Shown here in pieces: positions 1 through 5,839 of a DNA stretch of 5,839 nt. The DNA is from an uncultured Pirellula sp. GTDB lineage: Bacteria > Planctomycetota > Planctomycetia > Pirellulales > Pirellulaceae. Under the pieces are notes generated by a model that saw only the letters and a list, made by a program, of their open reading frames with translations, made no database searches and had not been told where the DNA came from. The stretch lies in NCBI GenBank assembly GCA_903892365.1, contig CAITIF010000226.1, forward strand, positions 1-5,839. Direction: 5' to 3'. Position numbers and translations under genes: made by a program. Within the stretch, counting starts at the first letter, position 1. Each line of letters starts with the position of its first letter.

Positions 1-1
1 A

Positions 2-1546
2 TATGAACTAGCTCGTTCGTTGACCACGGTTGCAAAGCCAGCTCGTAAAAAGTTGGGTGTGTTGAAGACCGATGCCAAGCTGATGGGAGGCTTTGACCAA
101 CGAACGTTCCAACAATCGCCACAGCAGCCGATCGTTGAGGAACTAGCGAAGCAGTACGAGATCGTCGATGTTAATCCGGCTTCCCCCATCGACACCGAAA
201 AGATGGATGTGATGTTGGCTGTTCAACCATCGTCGCTTGGACCCGAAGAGATCAATAACTTCATCAACGCAGTGAAAGCTGGAGTTCCAACAGCCATTTT
301 CGAAGACCCCATTGTGGCTTTGAGTGCCGTTCCTGGGACGGGCGATCCGAAACAACCGGGCAATCAAATGATGATGATGGGACAAGGGCCGCAGCCCAAG
401 GGTGATATCCGTCCTTTGTGGCGAGCGTTAGGAATCGAAATACCAGGGCAACCTGGAATGATGGGCTCGATAGCTCCAGACATTTGCTGGCAAGAATACA
501 ACCCGTACCCCGTTTTAGCTGAGACCTCAGAAGCGTCCGATCTTTGGGTCTTTGCTCGTGAAGAAGCACCAGGAGCGATGGATGCACTGAGTGAAGAAAG
601 CGAAATCACCAAGGGGCTGAAAGAAGTGCTGCTGTTGTATGCCGGCGTTCTTGTGCCTCAAAAGGAAACCACATTGAAGATCACTCCTTTGATCAAAACA
701 GGTCAATTGGCAGGCACCATGCCGCAATCGGAAATCAATAGCGTGCAACAGTCCTCGCTAAGTCGAGCAACGGAATATCAACTGCGACGTGGCGATGCCA
801 AGGGGGAACAGATCCTAGCTGCGTTGATTGAAGGTCCTGGCGAAGGAAACAAGGAGGCAAGCGCAGAAGGTGCTGCCCCATCGCAACGACCTATTAAAGT
901 GGTTTATGTGACCGATATCGACTGTATGTCCGGAACGTTTTTGGATATCCGAAATCGACCACCTGCTCTGGAAGAAATCAATTTCCAATTTCAGAACATC
1001 ACCTTCTTCCTAAACGCAATCGATGTGCTGGCTGGCGAGACTCGGTACCCTGAAGTGCGTCGACACGTGCCAACCTTTAGCACGTTGCGATTGGTCGAAT
1101 TGAAGGCCGATGAAGCCCGCAAGGAAGAAGCGAAAAAGCGAACGGAATTCAGCAGTGAATTCAACAAGACCATTGCTGATGCGGAAGAGGAAAACGTCAA
1201 AGCCGAACGAGAGCTGAAGGACCAGATCGAGAAGCTGCAAAACGAAGGAAGTGTTGATCCGCTGAAGATGGAAGAACTGCGTCGTATGGCTCAAGTCGCT
1301 GGTATCAAGAAAGCTCAATTGACCAAAAAGTTCCAAGTCGAAAAAGAGCGGCTGCAACGCACTCGGGATCAGGGCATTCGAGAAGCTCGTCGCCAAGCGG
1401 ATGACGAAATCAGCAAGATTCAGAATCGTTACAAGTTATTGGCTGTCTTTGTTCCACCTATCCCACCCTTGTTGGTCGGAATCGTGGTACTTGTCTCGCG
1501 CCGGCTGCGAGAACGCGAAGGCATTTCAAAAACCCGTTTGCGCTAA
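2..1546 (+). CDS. GldG-family ABC transporter auxiliary protein, C-terminal part (5' truncated by window edge)
   Basis: The reading frame is open from base 2 (YELARSL before the first possible TTG start at 20), so the true start lies left of the window; 514 residues are visible. The segment KLGVLKTDAKLMGGF and the following roughly 330 residues resemble the GldG/ABC_transp_aux extracytoplasmic region. They end in the family-like stretch with DIDCMSGTF (visible residues about 305-313) and ITFFLNAIDVLAGE (about 333-346). A charged coiled coil follows (about 365-476), then one hydrophobic segment (about 478-499, with PPIPPLL) and a basic C-terminal tail rich in Arg, fitting a membrane anchor with its end in the cytoplasm. 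A four-Met run with Gly/Gln/Pro (about 120-132) marks a low-complexity loop. Family knowledge: these proteins accompany ABC-2 permeases and an ATPase, first described in gliding motility; the substrate here is unknown. The DUF4340 gene downstream supports this call. The missing N-terminus probably carries further membrane segments and may be fused to a permease. Confidence 0.85.
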   Translation, partial: YELARSLTTVAKPARKKLGVLKTDAKLMGGFDQRTFQQSPQQPIVEELAKQYEIVDVNPASPIDTEKMDVMLAVQPSSLGPEEINNFINAVKAGVPTAIFEDPIVALSAVPGTGDPKQPGNQMMMMGQGPQPKGDIRPLWRALGIEIPGQPGMMGSIAPDICWQEYNPYPVLAETSEASDLWVFAREEAPGAMDALSEESEITKGLKEVLLLYAGVLVPQKETTLKITPLIKTGQLAGTMPQSEINSVQQSSLSRATEYQLRRGDAKGEQILAALIEGPGEGNKEASAEGAAPSQRPIKVVYVTDIDCMSGTFLDIRNRPPALEEINFQFQNITFFLNAIDVLAGETRYPEVRRHVPTFSTLRLVELKADEARKEEAKKRTEFSSEFNKTIADAEEENVKAERELKDQIEKLQNEGSVDPLKMEELRRMAQVAGIKKAQLTKKFQVEKERLQRTRDQGIREARRQADDEISKIQNRYKLLAVFVPPIPPLLVGIVVLVSRRLREREGISKTRLR

Positions 1547-1553
1547 CAAATCC

Positions 1554-1577
1554 CGAGAGTGTCTTGAGATACTTTCG
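1554..1577 (+). other. Intergenic RNA hairpin after the GldG-like gene
   Basis: CGAGAGTGTC (1554-1563) can pair with GATACTTTCG (1568-1577) around a TTGA loop. This gives ten pairs, two of them G-U. The stem begins 7 bases after the stop codon. No T run follows (TGAACTAAAC), so it is not a standard intrinsic terminator. It may instead stabilise or separate the upstream part of a shared mRNA, or partly attenuate transcription. Its function is inferred from position only. Confidence 0.4.
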
Positions 1578-1617
1578 TGAACTAAACAAGATCCAACAAA
1601 AATCATTGCATAGAGTT

Positions 1618-1623
1618 TGAGGA
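1618..1623 (+). promoter_or_regulatory. Shine-Dalgarno deciding the GTG start of the DUF4340 gene
   Basis: TGAGGA lies 8 bases before GTG at 1632, a normal spacing for the anti-Shine-Dalgarno of 16S rRNA. An in-frame TTG at 1617 overlaps this site and has no Shine-Dalgarno of its own. The GTG is therefore preferred, giving the start (M)TEGTKTG directly before the membrane anchor. Confidence 0.65.
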
Positions 1624-1631
1624 AACGAAAA

Positions 1632-3563
1632 GTGACAGAAGGAACCAAAACCGGAACGATGGCAGTCATCGCTGCGTTGATTGCACTGTTGGCATGGACC
1701 ACATCCAGTCGCACTTACACAGCCCCTAGCGCCAAGAGTGTTAAGGGTAAGGTCCTATTCGAAAAGTTTTCGGATCCCGTTACGGCAGCATCGCTCAAAA
1801 TTCTACGATACGATTCGTCCGTTGAAGACTACGTTGAATTCGAAGTTGCCCAAGATCGCAAGTCAGGTATTTGGACCTTGCCGTCGCATGAAAGCTACCC
1901 GGCCGATGCTACCAAGCAGATGAGCGATGCAGCTAATTTGTTCGTTGGAATGAAGACTATCGATGTGGCAAGCGAGAAGCGTGAAGATCAGGAGCTTTTC
2001 GGTGTCATCGAGCCGGACAAGAAGAATGCCGAAAAAGGGGGCAAAGGGGTCGGAATGTTGGTCCAGTTGCGTGACAGCAAGGGGGACATGCTTGCCGATT
2101 TGATTATTGGAAAAGAAACAGACAACAAGCAACGTTTTGTTCGAGTGCCTTCCGAAGATGTGATCTATGTCGCCGAGATCGATACGGTTCCGTTGAGCAC
2201 GGAATTCAAGCAATGGATTGAGGCTGACCTTCTTAAGCTTAGCAGCAACGACGTCGAGACAATCGGCATTCGGGATTACCAACTGATTCAAGTGAATCAA
2301 GGCTTGGCTCTCAATAAAAACTATGATGCCGACCTTACGTTCAATACAAGCAATGGACAGTGGCAAGCTAATAAGATTACGAACTACGCTTTGGACCCAC
2401 CTGCAGACCGAGAGGTCGGCCCAGACGAACAGCTCAATACAACGAAGCTGAATGAAATGAAGAGCGCTTTAGACAATCTTCGAATTGCGGACGTTGCGAA
2501 GAAGCCTGCCGGTCTGGCTGGCGATTTGAAGGGAGACAAGTCATTGCTTGCCAACCAAGAGTCTCTTGCATCGCTGAATCGTCGCGGATTCTTCCCAAAT
2601 CCGAACCAGCAAGGTGGCGATACCGTTGATTTTTATTCGAAGAGTGGCGAACTTGTTGTGACCTTGAAGGACGGTGTGCAATACGTTCTACGGTTCGGAA
2701 ACGGAACAGCGGAAATCGGTTCGACAGAGACGAAGGATGCTGATGCTGCGGCCAAATCGGAAGAAAGCGTTTCGTTCAATCGCTACCTTTTGGTGACCAC
2801 GCGTGTTGAGGAAGCGAAGTTCCCTGCACCCGACTTGGAAAAGGTTCCTGAATCCGTCGAGGAACTGAAGGCAATCGAAGAACTGAAGAAGCCACCCAAG
2901 ATTGATCCAGTTCCTATGGACCCTGCTTCGACCGGGCCTGAGATGGCCCCTTCGGATCCGACTGATCCAGCAGTTCCTGCTGCGGAGAATCCTGCAATCC
3001 CTGCTGATTCAGCAACAACAGAACCTGCTCCTGCCGCAGATGCGCCCGCTGAAACGCCCGAATCGCCTGCACCCGAGACAAAGCCCGGTGAACCGGCTGC
3101 TCCAGAAGGAGACAAGCCGTCGACATTGTCCAGCACGGCTTCGAAGCAAACCGGAAAGTTGGTGTCGTTTCAAGAGCCGCAAGAAGGTCAAACACCCGCA
3201 GCTGGCGAAGGCACCGTGGCCCCATCGGAGCCTGCGGCTCAAGCACCAGTAGCTGAGACCGAACCAACGGAAGAAGAATGGAAGGAACGCCTGGAGGCAG
3301 CGAAAGAGAAGATTACCAAAGAGAATCAACGCAAGATCGATCAGCGTAACGAGAAGCTTCAAATTGCGAAGAAGAAGGTGGCTGAATTGAATAGCCGATT
3401 CGCAGATTGGTATTACATCGTCAGCGAAGAGGACTTCAAAAAGATGAAGATTACTCTTTCGGATCTGCTTCAGCCAAAGACGACCGCCGGCAGCGCACCT
3501 GCAGGTGGTGCCGGCTTCCCTGGCGGTGCTGGCTTTCCCGGCGGTTTCCCTGGTGGACAATAG
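1632..3563 (+). CDS. DUF4340 domain-containing membrane-anchored protein
   Basis: The protein has 643 residues from GTG 1632, chosen for its Shine-Dalgarno; TTG 1617 would add five residues, and a TAG at 1611 closes the frame. Residues about 9-23 (MAVIAALIALLAWTT) form a single membrane segment or uncleaved signal anchor, so most of the protein should lie outside the inner membrane. Residues about 40-400 fit the DUF4340 type: an aromatic/acidic beta-rich region with GIWTLPSHESYPAD, later DLLKLSSNDVETIGI and the YVLRFGNG strand. Residues about 422-546 are rich in Pro, Ala and Glu and probably disordered. Residues about 547-585 are a charged coiled coil, followed by LNSRFADWYYIVSEEDFKKM (586-605), which looks conserved, and a Gly-Phe-Pro tail. 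Family knowledge: DUF4340 genes often sit next to GldG-like genes of ABC-2 exporters, and the 85-base gap to the upstream gene fits one operon. The biochemical role is unknown; a periplasmic partner of the GldG-like protein is inferred. Confidence 0.85.
   Translation: MTEGTKTGTMAVIAALIALLAWTTSSRTYTAPSAKSVKGKVLFEKFSDPVTAASLKILRYDSSVEDYVEFEVAQDRKSGIWTLPSHESYPADATKQMSDAANLFVGMKTIDVASEKREDQELFGVIEPDKKNAEKGGKGVGMLVQLRDSKGDMLADLIIGKETDNKQRFVRVPSEDVIYVAEIDTVPLSTEFKQWIEADLLKLSSNDVETIGIRDYQLIQVNQGLALNKNYDADLTFNTSNGQWQANKITNYALDPPADREVGPDEQLNTTKLNEMKSALDNLRIADVAKKPAGLAGDLKGDKSLLANQESLASLNRRGFFPNPNQQGGDTVDFYSKSGELVVTLKDGVQYVLRFGNGTAEIGSTETKDADAAAKSEESVSFNRYLLVTTRVEEAKFPAPDLEKVPESVEELKAIEELKKPPKIDPVPMDPASTGPEMAPSDPTDPAVPAAENPAIPADSATTEPAPAADAPAETPESPAPETKPGEPAAPEGDKPSTLSSTASKQTGKLVSFQEPQEGQTPAAGEGTVAPSEPAAQAPVAETEPTEEEWKERLEAAKEKITKENQRKIDQRNEKLQIAKKKVAELNSRFADWYYIVSEEDFKKMKITLSDLLQPKTTAGSAPAGGAGFPGGAGFPGGFPGGQ
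3504..3557 (+). repeat. In-frame Gly-Phe-Pro repeat at the end of the DUF4340 protein
   Basis: Two 18-base units (3504-3521 and 3522-3539) each encode GGAGFP. A shortened 12-base unit (3540-3551, GGFP) and a final GG follow. The copies differ at third codon positions (GGT/GGC, GCC/GCT, TTC/TTT, CCT/CCC), so the peptide repeat is kept while the DNA copies have drifted. This argues against very recent slippage. Confidence 0.8.
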
Positions 3564-3574
3564 GGACTTCCCGC

Positions 3575-3591
3575 AACACCTATAGTGTTAC
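3575..3591 (+). promoter_or_regulatory. Possible -10 box and small hairpin directly before uvrC
   Basis: TATAGT (3581-3586) matches the sigma-70 -10 consensus TATAAT at five of six positions and lies 5 bases before the uvrC ATG. If used, transcription would begin at or next to the A of the start codon, giving a leaderless message. No Shine-Dalgarno is seen at the usual distance; the nearest purine run, GGGA, is about 25 bases away. The same bases form a hairpin, AACAC (3575-3579) with GTGTT (3585-3589). A -35-like TGGACA (3554-3559) is 21 bases upstream of the -10 box, too far for a standard promoter. The call is tentative. Confidence 0.3.
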
Positions 3592-5058
3592 ATGAGTGAA
3601 TCCGAACCTACTGACGAAGACCAAGAAGACGTCATTTCGGATTCACTGGTACCGGAAATGGATGAGCATCTTGCTCAGCCAACACCGGAACTAAAACGTC
3701 GTATTGACGAACTTCTTGATTGCAATCTCGGGTTTCGGCGGTCCGCCGAGAAAGTTCGTGAGTTTCCGCAATCGCCAGGTGTCTACCTGATGAAAGATTC
3801 GTCGGGCATTGTTATCTACATCGGAAAAGCAAAAAACCTCCGGTCGCGTGCAGGTAGCTATTTCTTAGCGGCGGCGGCTCAGGAGATCAGGACTGCCGAT
3901 TGGATCCATGAGATCGCGGATATCGATTTCATGCTTTGCAGCAGCGAGGTGGACGCACTGCTCACCGAAAGCCGATTGATTAAGGATATCCAACCCAAGC
4001 ACAACAAAGATCTCAAAGACGACAAGACGTTTCCTTACCTGATGATTACCACGCACGAGGATTTTCCTCGCGTTGAAGTGACTCGGACCCCAAAAGCCAA
4101 GGGGGCGAAGCTTTATGGTCCATTCACGAGCGCCGGCCAGCTTCGTGGTGCGATGCAGGTCATGCAGCGCGTCTTCCAGTTTCGAACCTGCTCGCTAGAT
4201 ATCGATGAAAATGACCCGCGTTGGGCATGGTTCCGCCCTTGTTTGTTAGCGTCCATCAAGCAATGCACGGCTCCTTGCAATCAAAGGATTAGCAAGGCCG
4301 ATTACAAGCGGGATATTCGAAGGCTCCAAACTTTCTTAGAAGGAGGGAGTGAGAAGTTGCTCGGTCAGATGCGGCAGGAGATGCAAGAAGCATCTTCGAA
4401 GCTTGATTTTGAGAAGGCTGCTCGATTGCGAGACGAAATTCAGCTCCTTGCAAATCTGGGCGACCGAGGAGAAATCGATACGCATGCACAGCCAGAGGTC
4501 TTTTACATCGACCCAAAGAAAGGGATGCGGGCCTTGCGCAAGGTCTTAGGAATGGCGAAAGAGCCCCGGGTAATCGAAGGGGTCGATATTGCGCATCTGG
4601 GGGGAACGGATACCGTCGCCTCGCTTGTTCAGTTCTTGGATGGGTTGCCGTTCAAACCTGGATACCGTCGGTACAAGATTCAGAATGTGAAAGGGATCGA
4701 TGATTTTCGAAGTATACATGAGGTGATTTCACGGCGATTCCGACGGATGAGCGACGAGCAAGACGCCTTTCCGGACCTGCTGATGATCGATGGTGGCAAA
4801 GGACAATTGAATGCAGCCTTGGCTGCATTTCGAGACCAGGATATCGAGCCACCGACCATGGTGTCGTTAGCCAAACGGGAGGAAGAAATCTATCAACCTG
4901 GCGAAAGCGAACCGATACGATTGGGACGCGAGTCGTTCGCGTTACGATTGTTACAGTATGTTCGGGATGAAGCCCACAGGTTCGCTCAACATTACCACCA
5001 CATACTTCGCCAGAAGAGCACGTTCGATAACGAGCTCAAAGGCAAGAATCGAAAGTAG
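3592..5058 (+). CDS. uvrC: UvrABC excinuclease subunit C, compact form without HhH tail
   Basis: UvrC is the nuclease of nucleotide excision repair; with UvrB at a lesion it cuts the damaged strand on both sides. The protein has 488 residues. After an acidic, non-typical N-terminal extension (1-54) comes the GIY-YIG nuclease: GVY 63-65, YIG 76-78, Arg86, Glu126 and Asn138, which cuts on the 3' side. Cys200, Cys217, Cys225 and Cys229 match the four cysteines reported to bind an iron-sulfur cluster in E. coli UvrC. A UVR (UvrB-binding) motif lies at about 252-289. The RNase H-like domain, which cuts on the 5' side, has Asp332 (GVDIAH), Asp370/371 (GIDDF), Asp400 (MIDGGKGQLN) and His462 (RDEAHRF), so both nuclease centres look intact. 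The protein ends 26 residues after His462, with no helix-hairpin-helix domain, and only about 40 residues separate the UVR motif from Asp332. E. coli UvrC has about 610 residues. ATG 3592 is the first start after an in-frame stop; ATG 3658 is an alternative that would shorten the extension. Confidence 0.95.
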   Translation: MSESEPTDEDQEDVISDSLVPEMDEHLAQPTPELKRRIDELLDCNLGFRRSAEKVREFPQSPGVYLMKDSSGIVIYIGKAKNLRSRAGSYFLAAAAQEIRTADWIHEIADIDFMLCSSEVDALLTESRLIKDIQPKHNKDLKDDKTFPYLMITTHEDFPRVEVTRTPKAKGAKLYGPFTSAGQLRGAMQVMQRVFQFRTCSLDIDENDPRWAWFRPCLLASIKQCTAPCNQRISKADYKRDIRRLQTFLEGGSEKLLGQMRQEMQEASSKLDFEKAARLRDEIQLLANLGDRGEIDTHAQPEVFYIDPKKGMRALRKVLGMAKEPRVIEGVDIAHLGGTDTVASLVQFLDGLPFKPGYRRYKIQNVKGIDDFRSIHEVISRRFRRMSDEQDAFPDLLMIDGGKGQLNAALAAFRDQDIEPPTMVSLAKREEEIYQPGESEPIRLGRESFALRLLQYVRDEAHRFAQHYHHILRQKSTFDNELKGKNRK

Positions 5059-5078
5059 GGCGTTTCTTACTTGCCTTT
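5038..5078. terminator. Bidirectional terminator-like inverted repeat between uvrC and the methyltransferase gene
   Basis: AAAGGCAAG (5038-5046) and CTTGCCTTT (5070-5078) are perfect 9-base inverted repeats around a 23-base loop. The loop may form a further GAAA/TTTC pairing (5051-5054 with 5063-5066). Each strand reads stem then TTT, so it could stop transcription from both convergent genes. The T runs are only three bases and the loop is long, so it may be weak. The uvrC stop codon (5056-5058) lies in the loop. On the minus strand the repeat begins 10 bases past the methyltransferase stop. Confidence 0.55.
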
Positions 5079-5088
5079 CAAGATCGAT

Positions 5089-5838
5089 CTATCTAGTTTC
5101 GACACCCACCGCGAGAGAAATTCTTAGAGATTGCGACAGCGAGTTCAAGCTCGCACCTGCTTCGTAACGGAATCGAATTCGGACGCGATCCCCTTGTTGA
5201 ACGTCGAATGGTTTGTCCAGGGGCAGTACCAAAAATTGGTTGGGCCACTCAAAGGGTAAACCACCTTTTTGGTCGATAGCGATCAGATTCTGAGTGATAA
5301 ACCGCAAGGCGTTCAGAGAGCCCGTTTCTGAAATCTCAATGGTCTCATTGCATTGGAAGCGATACGGGAAATGCTGATCATAGATCACAGTACCATATCG
5401 TTCGAGCTGAGAAAGCTCTTTGGTCTGCCACGATTCCACATTGGGTGCTTGAAACAATGGGACAGGTGCATGATACCCTGCGAATTCGAAGGGGTGTTCG
5501 ACCGCTTGAAATGCCAAAACACTTGCCTCTGGAAAGAACCTTGGCAATGGACCACCGATCGCCTTGAGATAATTGTGCTTGAAAGCATCGATGACCTGAA
5601 GCTGCTTTTCGCGTAAAAGTCCAACATGGAGCATTTCGCAAATCACAGCGTCGACGGGTTGGCTTGGAATGTACTGGCGAGCATCGGAAGCAATCACTTC
5701 CACTTGGCCATCGAGACCATTTAGCTCCAGGAGCCGTTTCGCGCAATGGACAAGTTCTGGGTTTCTTTCTACGCATGTCACTCGCGCACCACAGCGAGCG
5801 GCAAAGGAAGACAAGATCCCGGTCCCGCCCCCAAGTTC
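5089..5838 (-). CDS. Class I SAM-dependent methyltransferase, PRMT-like (5' truncated by window edge)
   Basis: The frame is open to the right edge, so the start is missing; 249 residues are visible. A TTG at 5814 is not the start, because ELGGGTGIL, the glycine-rich SAM-binding motif, lies across and before it. Visible Glu24 (VERN) is the expected acidic residue that holds the SAM ribose, and SDAR (51-54) is the next motif. CEMLHVGLLRE (67-77) places two glutamates nine residues apart, as in the double-E loop of protein arginine methyltransferases. FFPEASVLAF (101-110) then resembles the PRMT segment that leads into the beta-barrel. The C-terminal half is beta-rich, and FEWPNQFLVLPL (196-207) followed by QQGD resembles the PRMT THW-loop region, with Glu where His is usual. 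The protein is probably cytoplasmic. The substrate is unknown: a protein, an RNA (as proposed for related predicted RNA methylases) or a small molecule are all possible. It converges on uvrC with a 30-base gap and is independently transcribed. Confidence 0.8.
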   Translation of the reverse strand, partial: ELGGGTGILSSFAARCGARVTCVERNPELVHCAKRLLELNGLDGQVEVIASDARQYIPSQPVDAVICEMLHVGLLREKQLQVIDAFKHNYLKAIGGPLPRFFPEASVLAFQAVEHPFEFAGYHAPVPLFQAPNVESWQTKELSQLERYGTVIYDQHFPYRFQCNETIEISETGSLNALRFITQNLIAIDQKGGLPFEWPNQFLVLPLDKPFDVQQGDRVRIRFRYEAGASLNSLSQSLRISLAVGVETR

Positions 5839-5839
5839 C

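Noticed and set aside
20..22. TTG as start codon of the GldG-like gene
   Set aside because: The frame stays open to the window edge, no Shine-Dalgarno is seen, and a GldG-like protein would need N-terminal sequence beyond this point; the gene is cut by the window.
368..379. ATG x4 run as a microsatellite or phase-variation tract
   Set aside because: Four in-frame triplets change residue number without shifting the frame, so they cannot act as an on/off switch; they encode a Met run in a loop.
1010..1396. Minus-strand open frame opposite the coiled coil of the GldG-like gene
   Set aside because: The Phe/Leu-rich translation is the expected mirror of Lys/Glu-rich coiled-coil codons; it has no start signal or recognisable motif.
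1617..1619. TTG as start codon of the DUF4340 gene
   Set aside because: It overlaps the TGAGGA Shine-Dalgarno that serves GTG 1632 and has no ribosome site of its own.
2783..3560. Long minus-strand open frames opposite the end of the DUF4340 gene
   Set aside because: They lie opposite a Pro/Ala/Glu-rich coding region whose composition suppresses antisense stops. Their translations are low-complexity or Arg/Ser/Leu/Cys-rich and resemble no protein family.
3554..3586. Full sigma-70 promoter with TGGACA and TATAGT before uvrC
   Set aside because: The 21-base spacing is outside the usual 16-18; only the -10-like box is kept, as a tentative call.
5040..5090. UvrC shortened by a frameshift, with the HhH domain left in another frame
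   Set aside because: Only 30 bases separate the uvrC stop from the end of the convergent gene, so there is no room for a hidden HhH domain of about 55 residues.
5812..5814. TTG as start codon of the methyltransferase (minus strand)
   Set aside because: It would remove the SAM-binding ELGGGTGIL motif, which is in frame directly upstream on the minus strand.

Overview
The window looks like a chromosomal stretch from a planctomycete, probably of the Pirellulales/Rhodopirellula type. The main clues are a GldG-family ABC-transporter auxiliary protein followed by a large membrane-anchored DUF4340 protein with a Pro/Ala/Glu-rich linker and a Gly-Phe-Pro tail, moderate GC content, and use of non-ATG starts. 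The assignment comes from gene style and recalled family resemblance, not from a database search.

Layout: (1) 2-1546, plus strand: the C-terminal 514 residues of a GldG-like protein whose start lies left of the window. (2) 1547-1631: a short spacer holding a 10-bp hairpin and a good Shine-Dalgarno. (3) 1632-3563, plus: a DUF4340 protein, one N-terminal membrane anchor and a long exported region. (4) 3564-3591: a 28-bp spacer without a clear Shine-Dalgarno but with a TATAGT box and a small hairpin right before the next start. (5) 3592-5058, plus: uvrC, a compact excinuclease subunit with all nuclease and cysteine motifs but without the C-terminal HhH domain and without a block between the UVR motif and the RNase H-like domain. 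(6) 5059-5088: a convergent spacer inside a terminator-like inverted repeat that straddles the uvrC stop. (7) 5089-5838, minus: the C-terminal 249 residues of a class I SAM-dependent methyltransferase with strong PRMT-like (protein arginine methyltransferase) features, whose start lies right of the window. No stretch over 300 bases lacks a gene.

The first two genes very likely work together at the inner membrane as auxiliary parts of an ABC-2 type exporter of the gliding-motility type; the ATPase and permease would be expected to the left. uvrC follows closely and may be partly co-transcribed, but its DNA repair role is unrelated. The methyltransferase belongs to a separate, convergent transcription unit.

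No mobile element, CRISPR array, tRNA or rRNA was seen. I do not see a clearly new multi-gene system. The most unusual items are the reduced UvrC architecture and the bacterial PRMT-like methyltransferase.
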